Source: Burkholderia sp. GAS332
GTDB taxonomy: Bacteria; Pseudomonadota; Gammaproteobacteria; Burkholderiales; Burkholderiaceae
Assembly (NCBI GenBank): GCA_900142905.1
Contig: FSRV01000001.1
Location: forward strand, 1,116,001 to 1,180,000
DNA: 64,000 nt
Reading direction: 5' to 3'
Below the pieces are notes generated by a model. It had not been told where the DNA came from and made no database searches. It saw nothing but the letters and a program-made list of their open reading frames with translations. The translations under genes and the position numbers were made by a program. Shown piece by piece: positions 27,513 to 37,955 of this stretch (position 1 is its first letter; each line of letters starts with the position of its first letter).

Positions 27513-28115
27513 ATGCAAAAACGATTCAAACAACTGATGTTGCTGGCTGCTCTGGTGCCGACCTTCGCTATGGCTCAAGCGCTTCAGAGCCAGGCTCCGG
27601 AAGCTCCGGCAGCGGCTGCGGCACCGGTTGATCCTGCCAAGCAGGCTGCAATCAAGGACCTGCTGGACGCAATCGACGCACAGAAGCTGGTTGGCGCAAT
27701 CGGCAACAGCGCGCAAATGCAAGCTAAGCAACTGGTTCCGGCCATCCTGTCGGACGCCCTGAGCGAAAACAAGACGATGACGGACAAGCAGAAGCAGGCT
27801 TCCGTCCCGACGCTGCAAAAGAATGCAGTGCCGAAGCTGGTTGATGGCGCAGGCCAAGTGTTTGCAACGGACTCGTTCCGTCAAGACGCCATGCAAGCTC
27901 AGTACGACGCTTACGCGAAGTACTACAGCACGTCGGAAATCAAGGATCTGACGGCGTTCTACAAGAGCCCGACCGGCCGCAAGTTCATCCAGGTCCAGGA
28001 CCAGGTTGGCCGCGACGTCGTGAACGGCTTGATGCAAAAGTACATGCCGCAATCGATCAAGGCAACGCGTGACCAGGCTGACAAGGAAGTCGCTGCGGTC
28101 AAGCCGGCTAAGTAA
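27513..28115 (+). CDS. Exported DUF2059-domain protein
   Basis: A 200-residue periplasmic protein with signal peptide MQKRFKQLMLLAALVPTF and cleavage after AMA. After an Ala/Pro-rich linker comes the DUF2059 domain, with its characteristic FYKSPTGRKFIQVQ near residue 155. Two tandem ATG codons occur at 27510 and 27513. The second has better spacing to AGGGAG. Function in the family is unknown. The gyrA-DUF2059-serC order is commonly kept in Burkholderia, which implies a conserved context but not a shared task. Confidence 0.9.
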   Translation: MQKRFKQLMLLAALVPTFAMAQALQSQAPEAPAAAAAPVDPAKQAAIKDLLDAIDAQKLVGAIGNSAQMQAKQLVPAILSDALSENKTMTDKQKQASVPTLQKNAVPKLVDGAGQVFATDSFRQDAMQAQYDAYAKYYSTSEIKDLTAFYKSPTGRKFIQVQDQVGRDVVNGLMQKYMPQSIKATRDQADKEVAAVKPAK

Positions 28116-28253
28116 GTCGACGAAGTCAGTCGGCCAAGCAGGCCGGCTGGCCAAGCCAAAAAAGGTCGAAAGGCTGCGCTGACATCGCGCTAGCCGCCGC
28201 TCGGCACGCTATACGGCGTGCCGGGTTTGGCGGGTTGGCGGTGACAATGCGAT

Positions 28254-28296
28254 AATGGCCGTTTGCGCACACGCGCAGACGGCCATTTTCTTTTTG
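28254..28296 (+). terminator. Rho-independent terminator before serC
   Basis: A 15-bp stem (28254-28268 with 28273-28287, one G-T pair) with a four-base loop is followed by a TTCTTTTT tract. The rest of 28116-28458 holds no other gene and should contain the serC promoter. Confidence 0.9.
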
Positions 28297-28458
28297 GGCG
28301 TGGAATGGGTGTCAAACACGTGTTGCCAACCACGCGTCGTCAAACTCGTGCTGTCGAGTTCGCGTCGCTAATTTTGCAGTGGCAGCCTTCACGGCTGTCA
28401 ACTTCGCCGGTTTTTGCGCGATCTGTTCGTTTTTCGCGCCAGCTTCCAGGATCTCATG

Positions 28459-29541
28459 ATGCGCGTCTTTAATTTCTCCGCCGGCCCCGCTGCCATGCCC
28501 GAAGAAGTGCTGCGTCACGCAGCCGACGAGATGCTCAATTGGCAGGGCAGTGGCATGAGCGTGATGGAAATGAGCCATCGCGGCAAAGAATTCATGTCGA
28601 TCCATGAGGAAGCGCTCGTCGATCTGCGCGATCTGCTCGACGTGCCGGCAAGTCACCGGATTTTGTTCCTGCAGGGCGGCGGGCTGGGTGAAAACGCGAT
28701 CGTGCCGATGAATCTGATGGGCGCGAAAGCGCGCGCGGATTTCGTCGTGACCGGTTCGTGGTCGCAGAAATCGTTCAAGGAAGCGCAAAAGTACGGCACG
28801 GCGCATCTTGCCGCGAGCGGCCAGACCGCCGAGGGCTTCACGCGCGCGCCGGCGCGCTCGGAATGGCAACTGTCGGACGATCCGGCGTACGTGCATCTGT
28901 GCACCAACGAGACCATTCACGGCGTCGAGACGTTCGAGATTCCCGATCTCGGCAACATTCCGCTGGTGGCGGACGCCTCGTCGCACATCCTGTCGCGCCC
29001 GATGGACATCGCCAAATACGGCGTGCTGTTCGGCGGCGCGCAGAAGAACATCGGCATGGCGGGGGTGACCGTCGTGATCGTGCGCGAAGACATGCTGGAT
29101 CGCGCGCAAGCGATCTGCCCGTCGGCGTTCGAGTGGAAAACCGTCGCCGAGAACAATTCGATGTACAACACGCCGCCCACCTACGCGATTTATATCGCGG
29201 GGCTGGTGTTCAAGTGGTTGAAGAAGCAGGGCGGCCTTGCCGCGATGGAAGCGCGTAACCTCGAAAAATCGAAGCTGTTGTACGACGCGATCGATTCGAG
29301 CGACTTCTATCTGAACAAGGTTGAGCGTGGCTCGCGCTCGCGGATGAACGTACCGTTTTTCCTCGCCGACGAGTCGCGCAACGAAGATTTCCTGGCCGGC
29401 GCGAAAGCGCGGGGAATGGTGCAGCTAAAGGGCCACAAGTCCGTCGGCGGCATGCGGGCGTCGATTTATAACGCCGTCCCGCTCGAAGGCGTCAAGGCGC
29501 TTGTCGAATACATGAAGGAATTCGAACAGCGCAGCGCCTGA
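28459..29541 (+). CDS. serC: Phosphoserine aminotransferase
   Basis: A PLP enzyme of 360 residues that converts 3-phosphohydroxypyruvate to phosphoserine and also acts in pyridoxal phosphate synthesis. It begins [18 protein letters not shown], the family start. The PLP lysine is K196 in [12 protein letters not shown]. An ATG one codon upstream (28456) is equally possible. It opens the serC-pheA-hisC-tyrA-aroA-cmk-rpsA series, in which all genes are on the plus strand with short gaps. Confidence 0.97.
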   Translation: MRVFNFSAGPAAMPEEVLRHAADEMLNWQGSGMSVMEMSHRGKEFMSIHEEALVDLRDLLDVPASHRILFLQGGGLGENAIVPMNLMGAKARADFVVTGSWSQKSFKEAQKYGTAHLAASGQTAEGFTRAPARSEWQLSDDPAYVHLCTNETIHGVETFEIPDLGNIPLVADASSHILSRPMDIAKYGVLFGGAQKNIGMAGVTVVIVREDMLDRAQAICPSAFEWKTVAENNSMYNTPPTYAIYIAGLVFKWLKKQGGLAAMEARNLEKSKLLYDAIDSSDFYLNKVERGSRSRMNVPFFLADESRNEDFLAGAKARGMVQLKGHKSVGGMRASIYNAVPLEGVKALVEYMKEFEQRSA

Positions 29542-29595
29542 GGTCGAGGCGCGCGCATCCTTTCCAGCAGTTACCCGGCAGGGCCGTATTCACGC

Positions 29596-30678
29596 ATGGA
29601 CGACGAACTCAATACCCGACTCAAACCCCTTCGCGAACGCATCGACGCGCTCGACGCGCAACTCATCGCGCTCCTCAATCAGCGCGCCGCGGTGGCGCTT
29701 GAAGTGGGCGAGGTCAAGAAGCATTTCAACGCGCCGGTGTTCCGTCCGGAGCGCGAGCAGCAGGTGATCGCACGCCTGCAGGATATGAGCGACGGCCCAC
29801 TGGCCAGCGAGCATATCAGCGCGATCTGGCGCGAGATCATGGCCGCGAGCCGCGCGCTCGAAAAGACCATCAAGGCCGCGTATCTCGGTCCGGTCGGCAC
29901 GTATAGCGAACAGGCGATGCATGAGTACTTCGGTCAGTCGATCGAAGGTCTGCCGTGCCCGTCGATCGACGAAGTATTCCGCTCGGTCGAAGCAGGCGCC
30001 GCCGAATTCGGCGTCGTGCCGGTTGAGAATTCGACCGAAGGCGCAGTGTCGCGCACGCTCGATCTGCTGCTGCAAACCCAGCTCACGATCGGCGGCGAAC
30101 TGGCCTTGCCGATTCACCACAATCTCCTGACGCTGAACGGCGGTCTCACCGGCGTGACGCGGGTGTGCGCGCACGCGCAGGCGCTCGCCCAGTGCCAGCG
30201 CTGGCTCGCGACCAATGCGCCGCATCTCGAGCGTCAGGCGGTGTCGAGCAATGCCGAAGCCGCGCGCATGGCCGCGGAAGATCCGACTGTCGCTGCGATC
30301 GCCGGCGATCGCGCCGCGACGCATTACGGTCTGCAGGTCGCGTATGCGCTGATCCAAGACGATCCGCACAACCGCACGCGTTTCGTGATGATCGGCAAGG
30401 AGCGCACCGGCGTCAGCGGGCACGACCAGACGTCGTTGATCGTGTCGGTGGCGAACGAGCCGGGCGCCGTGTTCAAGTTGCTGGAGCCGTTGGCGCGCCA
30501 TAGCGTATCGATGACCCGTTTCGAGTCGCGCCCGGCGCGCGTCGGCACGTGGGAGTACTACTTCTATATCGACGTAGAAGGCCATCGCGATGAGCCGGCA
30601 GTCGCCGCCGCGCTGACCGAGCTCGGCCAGAAGGCCGCGTTCCTGAAGATACTCGGCTCGTATCCGCGCGCCCGTTGA
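29596..30678 (+). CDS. pheA: Bifunctional chorismate mutase / prephenate dehydratase
   Basis: A 360-residue P-protein making phenylpyruvate from chorismate. Residues 1-90 are the AroQ chorismate mutase (RIDALDAQLIALLNQRAAVALEVG). Residues 95-270 are the dehydratase, with FGVVPVENSTEGAVSRTLDLL carrying the Thr-containing catalytic region. The ACT domain with the phenylalanine-binding ESRP motif (TRFESRPARVG) lies near residue 315, so feedback inhibition is expected. It follows serC after 54 bp. Confidence 0.97.
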   Translation: MDDELNTRLKPLRERIDALDAQLIALLNQRAAVALEVGEVKKHFNAPVFRPEREQQVIARLQDMSDGPLASEHISAIWREIMAASRALEKTIKAAYLGPVGTYSEQAMHEYFGQSIEGLPCPSIDEVFRSVEAGAAEFGVVPVENSTEGAVSRTLDLLLQTQLTIGGELALPIHHNLLTLNGGLTGVTRVCAHAQALAQCQRWLATNAPHLERQAVSSNAEAARMAAEDPTVAAIAGDRAATHYGLQVAYALIQDDPHNRTRFVMIGKERTGVSGHDQTSLIVSVANEPGAVFKLLEPLARHSVSMTRFESRPARVGTWEYYFYIDVEGHRDEPAVAAALTELGQKAAFLKILGSYPRAR

Positions 30679-30759
30679 TGTCGGCCCAGGCGCGCACCCG
30701 TCGCTCGGGCGCGCCTGTTGCAGGTTCACTTACTACTAATTAGTCGTTCGGAGATTTTC

Positions 30760-31872
30760 ATGACAACGTCCTTCGGTCCTTCCTATGTGCGCGCGATTGC
30801 GCCTTACATCGCCGGCAAGCCGATTTCGGAAGTGGCCCGCGAGTTCGGTCTCGACGAAGCGACCATCGTGAAGCTCGCGTCGAACGAAAATCCGCTGGGC
30901 ATGCCGGAATCGGCGCAACGCGCCATGGCCCAAGCGGCCAGCGAACTCGGCCGCTATCCGGACGCGAACGCCTTCGAACTGAAGGCAGCGCTGAGCGAGC
31001 GTTACGGCGTACCGGCCGACTGGGTCACGCTCGGTAACGGCAGCAACGACATTCTCGAAATTGCCGCGCATGCGTTGGTCGAGAAGGGTCAGTCGATCGT
31101 CTACGCGCAGTACTCGTTCGCGGTCTACGCGCTCGCTACGCAAGGCGTGGGCGCGCGTGCGATCGTCGTGCCGGCCGTCAAGTACGGCCACGACCTCGAC
31201 GCGATGCTCGCGGCGATCACGGACGACACCCGCCTGCTCTTCGTCGCGAACCCGAACAACCCGACCGGTACGTTCATCGAAGGCGCAAAGCTCGAAGCGT
31301 TTCTCGACAAGGTGCCGCGTCACGTGGTCGTCGTGCTCGACGAGGCGTACACGGAATATCTGCCGGAAGAGAAGCGCTACGACTCGATCACGTGGGTGCG
31401 CCGGTATCCGAATCTGCTGGTGTCGCGCACGTTCTCGAAGGCGTTTGGTCTCGCCGGCTTGCGTGTCGGCTTCGCCATCGCGCAGCCCGAGTTGACCGAT
31501 CTGCTGAACCGTCTGCGTCAGCCGTTCAACGTGAACACGCTGGCGCAAGCTGCGGCGATCGCGGCGCTGAACGACAAGGCGTTTCTGGACAGGAGCGCGG
31601 CGTTGAACGCGCAAGGCTATCGCCGCCTGACCGAAGCGTTCGACAAACTCGGCCTCGAATATGTGCCGTCGGACGGCAACTTCGTGCTGGTGCGCGTCGG
31701 CAGCGACGACGCAGCCGGCAACCGCGTCAACCTCGCGTTACTGAAGCAGGGCGTGATCGTTCGCCCGGTCGGCAACTACGGTTTGCCGCAATGGCTGCGC
31801 ATCACGATCGGCTTGCCGGAAGAAAACGAGGCGTTCCTCGCGGCGCTCGAAAAGACGCTCGCCGCCGCGTAA
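30760..31872 (+). CDS. hisC: Histidinol-phosphate / aromatic amino acid aminotransferase
   Basis: A class II PLP aminotransferase of 370 residues. The PLP lysine is K227 in SRTFSKAFGLAGLRVG, and ANPNNPTG lies near residue 163. The homology is to HisC, but its place between pheA and tyrA suggests the main work is transamination of phenylpyruvate and hydroxyphenylpyruvate. A second hisC in the histidine operon would be expected elsewhere. I chose the ATG at 30760 with GGAG upstream, rather than the longer frame. Confidence 0.94.
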   Translation: MTTSFGPSYVRAIAPYIAGKPISEVAREFGLDEATIVKLASNENPLGMPESAQRAMAQAASELGRYPDANAFELKAALSERYGVPADWVTLGNGSNDILEIAAHALVEKGQSIVYAQYSFAVYALATQGVGARAIVVPAVKYGHDLDAMLAAITDDTRLLFVANPNNPTGTFIEGAKLEAFLDKVPRHVVVVLDEAYTEYLPEEKRYDSITWVRRYPNLLVSRTFSKAFGLAGLRVGFAIAQPELTDLLNRLRQPFNVNTLAQAAAIAALNDKAFLDRSAALNAQGYRRLTEAFDKLGLEYVPSDGNFVLVRVGSDDAAGNRVNLALLKQGVIVRPVGNYGLPQWLRITIGLPEENEAFLAALEKTLAAA

Positions 31873-31923
31873 GCGGTTGACCTTGACCCGCGCGCCTCAC
31901 TTCATGAAAGGCGCGCTTTTTCT

Positions 31924-32865
31924 GTGACAGACGTGGCCGCGTTCTCTTTTAACAAGCTGGTGATTTTCGGTGTCGGCCTGATCGGCGGATCGCTCGCGCG
32001 CGCATTGCGTGAGCGGGGTGAGGCAGCAGGTGCGCGAACCGTGATTGGTGTCGGGCGTTCATCCGCGTCGACGGCGCGCGCGCTTGAGTTGGGCGTGATC
32101 GACGGCTCCGCGGCGTTGAACGACGACGCGGCGTTGCGCGCCGCCCTGTCCAGCGCGGATATCGTGTTGCTTGCCGCGCCGGTTGCGCAGACACAACCGC
32201 TGCTCGAACGCATTGCGCCGTTTCTCGACGCGGACACGATCGTCACCGACGCCGGCAGCACCAAGTCCGACGTGGTTGCTTCCGCCCGCGCGGCGCTCGG
32301 TGCGCGCATCGGCCAGTTCGTGCCGGGGCATCCGATTGCCGGCCGTGAGGCGAGCGGTCCGGATGCGGCGTTGCCCGACCTGTACGTCAACCGTAACGTC
32401 GTGTTGTGCCCGCTGCCGGAGAACGCGCCGGAAGCCGTCGAGCGCGTTGCCGCGATGTGGCGTGCTACCGGCGCCTGTGTGCGCGACATGGCGCCTGAGC
32501 AGCACGACCGTGTGCTCGCCTCGGTCAGCCATTTGCCGCACGTTTTGTCTTTCGCGCTGGTCGAGCAGATTCTCAATTCGCCCGACGCAGCGCTGAAATT
32601 CTCATTCGCCGCCGGCGGTTTCCGTGACTTCACGCGCATCGCCGCGTCGAGCCCGGAAATGTGGCGCGACGTGTGCGTGGCGAATCGCGTTGCGCTGCTC
32701 GACGAACTGGATGCCTACACGGCGGTGCTCGCGCGTTTGCGCGCCGCGATCGACGCCGCCGACGGCGCCGCGCTCGAAGCCGTGTTCGCGCGCTCACGCA
32801 TCGCGCGTACCGAGTGGCAGGAAGAGCGCACTAACGCGGCCGCCCTGGGCGACGCGTCGAAATAA
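31924..32865 (+). CDS. tyrA: Prephenate dehydrogenase
   Basis: A monofunctional NAD(P)-dependent enzyme of 313 residues that makes 4-hydroxyphenylpyruvate. The nucleotide-binding motif is VIFGVGLIGGSLARALR near residue 15. The catalytic His-containing stretch is VPGHPIAGREASGPDAA near residue 137, and SHLPHVLSFALVEQ follows. It starts with GTG at 31924. No mutase or EPSP synthase domain is fused, and aroA follows separately after 18 bp. Confidence 0.95.
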   Translation: MTDVAAFSFNKLVIFGVGLIGGSLARALRERGEAAGARTVIGVGRSSASTARALELGVIDGSAALNDDAALRAALSSADIVLLAAPVAQTQPLLERIAPFLDADTIVTDAGSTKSDVVASARAALGARIGQFVPGHPIAGREASGPDAALPDLYVNRNVVLCPLPENAPEAVERVAAMWRATGACVRDMAPEQHDRVLASVSHLPHVLSFALVEQILNSPDAALKFSFAAGGFRDFTRIAASSPEMWRDVCVANRVALLDELDAYTAVLARLRAAIDAADGAALEAVFARSRIARTEWQEERTNAAALGDASK

Positions 32866-32883
32866 CCGGAACTGGACTCAATC

Positions 32884-34188
32884 ATGGAATTCCTCGATCT
32901 CGGACCATTTTCTCGTGCGTCCGGCACGGTTCGTTTGCCCGGTTCGAAAAGCATTTCGAATCGTGTGCTGCTGCTCGCGGCGCTCGCCGAAGGCGAAACG
33001 ACGATCACGAACCTGCTCGACTCCGACGACACCCGCGTAATGCTCGACGCGCTCGAAAAGCTCGGCGTGCGTCTGAAGCGCGAAGGCGACACCTGTGTCG
33101 TGACCGGCACGCGTGGCGCATTCACGGCGCGCACGGCCGATCTGTTCCTCGGCAACGCCGGCACGGCCGTGCGTCCGCTGACCGCGGCGCTCGCGGTGAA
33201 TGGCGGCAACTATCGTATTCACGGCGTGCCGCGTATGCACGAGCGGCCGATCGGCGATCTGGTCGACGGCTTGCGGCAGATCGGCGCGAAGATCGACTAT
33301 GAAGAGAATGACGGTTATCCGCCCCTGCGGATTCGCCCGGCGCAAATTCTGGCCGACGCGCCGATTCGCGTGCGCGGCGACGTGTCGAGCCAGTTCCTGA
33401 CCTCGCTGCTGATGACGCTGCCGCTGTTGCGCACGGAAAGCGGCGTGACCACCGTGCAGGTGGACGGCGAGCTGATCTCGAAGCCCTACATCGAGATCAC
33501 GATCAAGCTGATGGAGCGCTTCGGCATCAAGGTCGAGCGCAACGGCTGGCGTCAGTTCGTCGTGCCGGCGGGGCAGCGCTATCAATCGCCGGGCACCATC
33601 ATGGTGGAAGGCGACGCATCGTCGGCGTCGTATTTCCTCGCGGCCGGCGCGCTCGGCGGCGGCCCGCTGCGGGTAGAGGGCGTTGGCCGGGCCAGCATCC
33701 AGGGCGACGTCGGCTTCGCCGATGCACTCATCAAAATGGGTGCAAACCTGCAGATGGGCGAGGACTGGATCGAAGTGCGCGGCGTCGGCAACGACAACGG
33801 CAAACTCGATCCGATCGACATGGACTTCAACCTGATTCCCGACGCCGCAATGACGATCGCCGTCGCTGCGCTATTCGCCGACGGTACCAGCACACTGCGC
33901 AACATCGCCAGCTGGCGCGTGAAGGAGACCGACCGGATCGCCGCGATGGCGACCGAGCTGCGCAAGGTCGGCGCGAAGGTGCAGGAGGGCGAGGATTTCC
34001 TCGTGGTCACGCCGCCTGAAAAACTGATTCCGAACGCCTCGATCGACACCTACGACGATCACCGTATGGCGATGTGCTTCTCGCTGGTGAGCCTGGGCGG
34101 CGTGCCGATCCGGATCAACGACCCGAAGTGCGTCGGCAAGACCTTCCCCGATTATTTCGAGCGCTTCACGGCGCTCGCCCAACCCTGA
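32884..34188 (+). CDS. aroA: 3-phosphoshikimate 1-carboxyvinyltransferase (EPSP synthase)
   Basis: The sixth enzyme of the shikimate pathway, 434 residues. The N-terminal [19 protein letters not shown] and the [14 protein letters not shown] loop are the shikimate-phosphate and PEP-binding signatures. The C-terminal [20 protein letters not shown] segment closes the second domain. The residue after GNAGTA is V rather than M, and the proline in the class I position is replaced by V-R-P-L-T, an arrangement close to class I enzymes. It lies between tyrA and cmk. Confidence 0.97.
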   Translation: MEFLDLGPFSRASGTVRLPGSKSISNRVLLLAALAEGETTITNLLDSDDTRVMLDALEKLGVRLKREGDTCVVTGTRGAFTARTADLFLGNAGTAVRPLTAALAVNGGNYRIHGVPRMHERPIGDLVDGLRQIGAKIDYEENDGYPPLRIRPAQILADAPIRVRGDVSSQFLTSLLMTLPLLRTESGVTTVQVDGELISKPYIEITIKLMERFGIKVERNGWRQFVVPAGQRYQSPGTIMVEGDASSASYFLAAGALGGGPLRVEGVGRASIQGDVGFADALIKMGANLQMGEDWIEVRGVGNDNGKLDPIDMDFNLIPDAAMTIAVAALFADGTSTLRNIASWRVKETDRIAAMATELRKVGAKVQEGEDFLVVTPPEKLIPNASIDTYDDHRMAMCFSLVSLGGVPIRINDPKCVGKTFPDYFERFTALAQP

Positions 34189-34223
34189 TTCGCTCCCGAA
34201 TCGACTGACGTGCGACTTTTTCG

Positions 34224-34910
34224 ATGAAACCGATCCGTCCCTTTCACCAAACGCCCGTCATTACGATCGACGGCCCCAGCGCCTCCGGCAAAGGCACCGT
34301 GGCCGCGCTGGTTGCCGCGAGTCTGGGCTTCCACTTGCTGGATAGCGGCGCGCTTTACCGGCTCGCCGCGCTGGCCAGCATGCGCTACAACATCGCAGCG
34401 GATGACGCCGACGCCCTTGTCAGCCTGATCGACGATCTGCACATCACCTTTCGCGAGGGGCTGGCGCAGCTCGACGGCAACGACGTATCGGCCGACATTC
34501 GCGCGGAGGAAGTCGGCAGCCGCGCCTCGGCGATTGCCGTGCACGCGCCCGTGCGAACCGCGCTGGTAGCCCGTCAGCGGGCTTTCCGTAAGGAACCGGG
34601 GCTGGTCGCCGACGGCCGCGACATGGGCACGGTGATCTTCCAGGACGCCATGTTGAAGGTGTTCATGACCGCCAGCGTCGAGGCCCGTGCGGCGCGCCGG
34701 CATAAGCAATTGATCCAAAAAGGATTTTCTGCTAATATAGATGACTTGCTCCGGGATTTGCGTGAGCGCGACGAGCGTGACAGTCAGCGCGCGGCCGCGC
34801 CGCTCAAGCCCGCAGCGGATGCAAAGCTGCTTGATACCTCCGCATTGTCCATCGACCAGGCGGTCGAACAGGTGGTGCAGTGGTATGAAGCATGGGTCCC
34901 ACACGCCTGA
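34224..34910 (+). CDS. cmk: Cytidylate kinase
   Basis: A nucleoside monophosphate kinase of 228 residues that phosphorylates CMP and dCMP. The P-loop is [17 protein letters not shown] near residue 18, [11 protein letters not shown] follows, and [13 protein letters not shown] lies near residue 133. It precedes rpsA, the arrangement conserved from beta- to gamma-proteobacteria. Confidence 0.96.
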   Translation: MKPIRPFHQTPVITIDGPSASGKGTVAALVAASLGFHLLDSGALYRLAALASMRYNIAADDADALVSLIDDLHITFREGLAQLDGNDVSADIRAEEVGSRASAIAVHAPVRTALVARQRAFRKEPGLVADGRDMGTVIFQDAMLKVFMTASVEARAARRHKQLIQKGFSANIDDLLRDLRERDERDSQRAAAPLKPAADAKLLDTSALSIDQAVEQVVQWYEAWVPHA

Positions 34911-35076
34911 TTTCCGGGCCGTGGGCGCAGTAGAAGTAGTGTTGCCAGTAGGTGCTCCGCGAGTGTCGTGGAGCGTGTATTAACCCCTTAACCCCGCGTG
35001 GCATTCGCATTCTTGCCGAAGTTGCTGACCGTCCGGCCAGCCGGGCACCGCGAGCACCATGCAAATTTTGATTTTT
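34911..35076 (+). promoter_or_regulatory. rpsA: rpsA leader region
   Basis: The 166-bp spacer before rpsA has G/C-rich self-complementary stretches (for example around 35028-35045, GACCGTCCGGCCAGCC). There is no real Shine-Dalgarno sequence before the start; the bases are AAATTTTGATTTTT. In enterobacteria the rpsA leader also lacks a strong site and is structured and autoregulated by S1. A similar arrangement here is inference. Confidence 0.4.
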
Positions 35077-36792
35077 ATGTCCGACCTGCAAACTTCCAAC
35101 CCGAATACCGAATCTTTTGCGGCTCTGTTCGAAGAGTCGCTGACCAAGCAAGACATGCGCGCCGGCGAAGTGATCTCCGCCGAAGTCGTGCGTGTTGACC
35201 ACAACTTCGTGGTCGTCAACGCTGGTCTCAAGTCCGAAGCCTACATCCCGCTCGAAGAGTTCCTGAACGACGCGGGCGAGGTAGAAGTGCAGGCGGGCGA
35301 CTTCGTTTCCGTCGCGATCGACGCGCTGGAAAACGGCTATGGCGACACGATCCTGTCGCGCGACAAGGCGAAGCGCCTGGCTTCGTGGCTGTCGCTGGAA
35401 AAGGCTCTCGACAACAACGAACTCGTGACCGGCACGATCACGGGCAAGGTCAAGGGCGGCATGACCGTCATGGTCAACGGCATCCGCGCGTTCCTGCCGG
35501 GTTCGCTGGTTGACACGCGTCCGGTCAAGGACACGACCCCGTACGAAGGCAAGACGCTGGAATTCCGCGTCATCAAGCTCGACCGCAAGCGTAACAATGT
35601 CGTGCTGTCGCGCCGCGCTGTGATCGAAGCAACCCAAGGCGAAGAGCGCGCAAAGCTGCTCGAAACGCTGAAGGAAGGCGCGATCGTGGAAGGCGTGGTG
35701 AAGAACATCACGGATTACGGCGCGTTCGTGGACCTCGGCGGTATCGACGGCCTGCTGCACATCACCGACATCGCATGGCGTCGTGTGCGTCACCCGAGCG
35801 AAGTGCTGTCGGTTGGCCAGGAAGTCACCGCGAAGATCCTCAAGTTCGATCAAGAGAAGAACCGCGTTTCGCTGGGTATCAAGCAACTGGGCGACGATCC
35901 GTGGGAAGGCATTTCCCGCCGTTACCCGTCGGGCACGCGCCTGTTCGGTAAGGTCACCAACATCACCGACTACGGCGCATTCGTCGAAGTGGAATCGGGC
36001 ATCGAAGGCCTGGTTCACGTGTCGGAAATGGACTGGACGAACAAGAACGTTGCACCGTCGAAGGTTGTGCAGCTGGGTGACGAAGTCGAAGTCATGGTTC
36101 TCGAAATCGACGAAGACCGCCGCCGTATCAGCCTCGGCATGAAGCAATGCAAGCCGAACCCGTGGGATGACTTCAGCCGCAACTTCAAGAAGGGCGACAA
36201 GCTGCAAGGCGCAATCAAGTCGATCACCGACTTCGGCGTCTTCATCGGTCTGCCGGGCGGCATCGACGGTCTGGTTCACCTGTCGGACCTGTCGTGGAGC
36301 GAAACGGGCGAAGAAGCGGTTCGCAAGTACAAGAAGGGCGACGAAGTGGAAGCGATCGTTCTCGGCATCGACGTCGAGAAGGAACGCATTTCGCTGGGTA
36401 TCAAGCAGCTCGAAGGCGACCCGTTCAGCAACTTCGTTGCCATGAACGACAAGGGTTCGATCGTCGACGGCGTGGTCAAGACGGTAGATGCGAAGGGTGC
36501 AGTGGTTCAGCTGTCGGCGGAAGTCGAAGGCTACCTGCGCGCTTCGGAACTGTCGCAAGACCGCGTGGAAGATGCTCGCAACGTGCTGAAGGACGGCGAC
36601 AAGGTCAACGCGATGATCATCAACATCGATCGCAAGTCGCGTGGTATCAACCTGTCGATCAAGGCCAAGGATTCGGCTGAGCAACAGGAAGCGATCCGCG
36701 GCCTGGCTTCGTCGGATTCCAGCTCGGCTGCTACCGGCACGACGAACCTCGGCGCGCTGCTGAAGGCCAAGCTCGACGGTCAGAACCAGTAA
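35077..36792 (+). CDS. rpsA: 30S ribosomal protein S1
   Basis: A 571-residue RNA-binding ribosomal protein with six S1 (OB-fold) domains in tandem. The later repeats read [31 protein letters not shown] and close variants ending SLGIKQ. It brings mRNA to the small subunit. I chose the ATG at 35077 ([20 protein letters not shown]); an ATG at 35059 would add six hydrophobic residues and is less likely. Codon usage is strongly biased, as expected for high expression. ihfB follows after 101 bp. Confidence 0.97.
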   Translation: MSDLQTSNPNTESFAALFEESLTKQDMRAGEVISAEVVRVDHNFVVVNAGLKSEAYIPLEEFLNDAGEVEVQAGDFVSVAIDALENGYGDTILSRDKAKRLASWLSLEKALDNNELVTGTITGKVKGGMTVMVNGIRAFLPGSLVDTRPVKDTTPYEGKTLEFRVIKLDRKRNNVVLSRRAVIEATQGEERAKLLETLKEGAIVEGVVKNITDYGAFVDLGGIDGLLHITDIAWRRVRHPSEVLSVGQEVTAKILKFDQEKNRVSLGIKQLGDDPWEGISRRYPSGTRLFGKVTNITDYGAFVEVESGIEGLVHVSEMDWTNKNVAPSKVVQLGDEVEVMVLEIDEDRRRISLGMKQCKPNPWDDFSRNFKKGDKLQGAIKSITDFGVFIGLPGGIDGLVHLSDLSWSETGEEAVRKYKKGDEVEAIVLGIDVEKERISLGIKQLEGDPFSNFVAMNDKGSIVDGVVKTVDAKGAVVQLSAEVEGYLRASELSQDRVEDARNVLKDGDKVNAMIINIDRKSRGINLSIKAKDSAEQQEAIRGLASSDSSSAATGTTNLGALLKAKLDGQNQ

Positions 36793-36893
36793 TTGAGGAA
36801 CGCCCCCAAACCTGTCGTTTCGTGGCAGGCCCCCGAAAGGGGAAATTAAAACATGGGGGCGACCCGGCGTTTTCTTGAGAGGTCTGCTGCAGT

Positions 36894-37220
36894 ATGACCA
36901 AATCGGAATTGGTCGCCCAGCTGGCTACGCGATTTCCGCAGCTTGTACTTAAAGATGCGGATTTCGCGGTGAAGACGATGCTTGATGCGATGTCGGAGGC
37001 GCTTGCCAACGGTCATCGCATCGAAATTCGCGGCTTCGGCAGCTTCGGCCTTAATCGTCGTCCCTCCCGTGTCGGGCGTAATCCGAAGTCGGGCGAGAAG
37101 GTGCTGGTACCTGAGAAGTACGTACCGCATTTCAAGCCGGGCAAGGAATTGCGCGAGCGGGTAGATCGACGTTCGGGCGAGCCGCTGAAGGCCGATGAGC
37201 CGGATGACGACGACCTGTAA
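36894..37220 (+). CDS. ihfB: Integration host factor subunit beta
   Basis: A 108-residue DNA-bending protein of the HU/IHF family. The signature [28 protein letters not shown] carries the beta-arm with the intercalating proline in RNPKSG. Length is slightly greater than the usual 94-100 because of an acidic tail (ADEPDDDDL). The rpsA-ihfB neighbourhood is conserved in proteobacteria. A strong terminator follows. Confidence 0.96.
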   Translation: MTKSELVAQLATRFPQLVLKDADFAVKTMLDAMSEALANGHRIEIRGFGSFGLNRRPSRVGRNPKSGEKVLVPEKYVPHFKPGKELRERVDRRSGEPLKADEPDDDDL

Positions 37221-37291
37221 ATGCTTCGCTGTGCGGTTTGCAGCATGGCATGGGTAGCGTCAGCGGCCAAAGCCAGACGGCAAAAGACCAG

Positions 37292-37318
37292 AAAAAGCGC
37301 CTTCGGGCGCTTTTTTTT
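37292..37318 (+). terminator. Rho-independent terminator after ihfB
   Basis: The hairpin AAGCGCC-TTCG-GGCGCTT is followed by a run of T residues (37310-37318). It closes the serC-to-ihfB series. Confidence 0.93.
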
Positions 37319-37592
37319 CGTCCACATCATTTGTCCGTTTCTTCGTCTGTTTTTCGTTCGCTTTTTGGTCCGCTTTTTCGTCCATTACGCTCGGCACATT
37401 CCCCGAGCGAACCCGCCTGCCCACGCATCCTCTTGCGGCAAGATCAACCTCGCGTCAGTCCGCTATCAGCCAGTTCCTGCCCAGTCGCGAGGGCATCCAT
37501 TACAATACGGGTCACTTCGGCGCGGGCAACACCGTGGCGCGACGCGTCATCAAGCCGGCGTCACCCCGCAACTGCCGTCAAGAGACCTATTC
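37319..37592 (+). promoter_or_regulatory. Spacer and probable promoter of lapA-lapB
   Basis: This stretch starts with a pyrimidine-rich region that repeats 'ttttcgt' and has no gene that I can support. A TACAAT -10 candidate lies at 37501-37506, about 90 bp before lapA, without a good -35. Confidence 0.35.
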
Positions 37593-37886
37593 ATGAAATT
37601 TATCGTCTGGCTGATCCGTGTGCTGGTGTTCGTGCTCCTGCTGGTGCTCGCGCTCTCCAATACACAACCCGCTACGCTGAATTTCCTCGCTGGCTACGCG
37701 TGGTCGGCGCCTTTGATTCTGATCGGCCTCGCGTTCTTCGTGGTCGGGCTGCTGGCCGGGCTGGTGTCGTCGATGCCGGCCATGGTGCGCCTGCGCATGG
37801 AGAACGGCCGGCTCAAGCGCGAGTTGCGTGTGGCGCGCGAAGCCCCCGTCGTGGTCGAACAACCGCCCATGCCGCCGCTGATCTAA
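37593..37886 (+). CDS. lapA: Lipopolysaccharide assembly protein A (LapA, DUF1049)
   Basis: A 97-residue inner-membrane protein with two hydrophobic segments (residues 3-23 and 36-60), separated by the conserved NTQPATLNFLAG. A short coiled-coil tail begins RLRMENGRLKRELR. In enterobacteria LapA works with LapB in controlling LpxC and LPS supply. Its position one gene before lapB supports the call. The ATG at 37593 begins the first membrane segment. Confidence 0.92.
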   Translation: MKFIVWLIRVLVFVLLLVLALSNTQPATLNFLAGYAWSAPLILIGLAFFVVGLLAGLVSSMPAMVRLRMENGRLKRELRVAREAPVVVEQPPMPPLI

Positions 37887-37896
37887 GTTGTCTTCT

Positions 37897-37926
37897 GCCG
37901 CGCTTCTGAAGCGCGGCTTTCCGTTT
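37897..37926 (+). terminator. Hairpin between lapA and lapB (weak terminator)
   Basis: GCCGCGCTTC/GAAGCGCGGC (37897-37906 and 37908-37917) is followed by TTTCCGTTTT. The imperfect T tract suggests partial termination, with lapB still reached. Confidence 0.5.
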
Positions 37927-37955
37927 TCGCTGTTCCGACCATTTGCATTAATCGC

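Noticed and set aside
34804..36684. A 626-codon open frame antisense to rpsA
   Set aside because: It mirrors the codon structure of rpsA, is composed mainly of Arg, Asp, His and Val, and has no recognisable motif. It is a typical shadow in GC-rich DNA.
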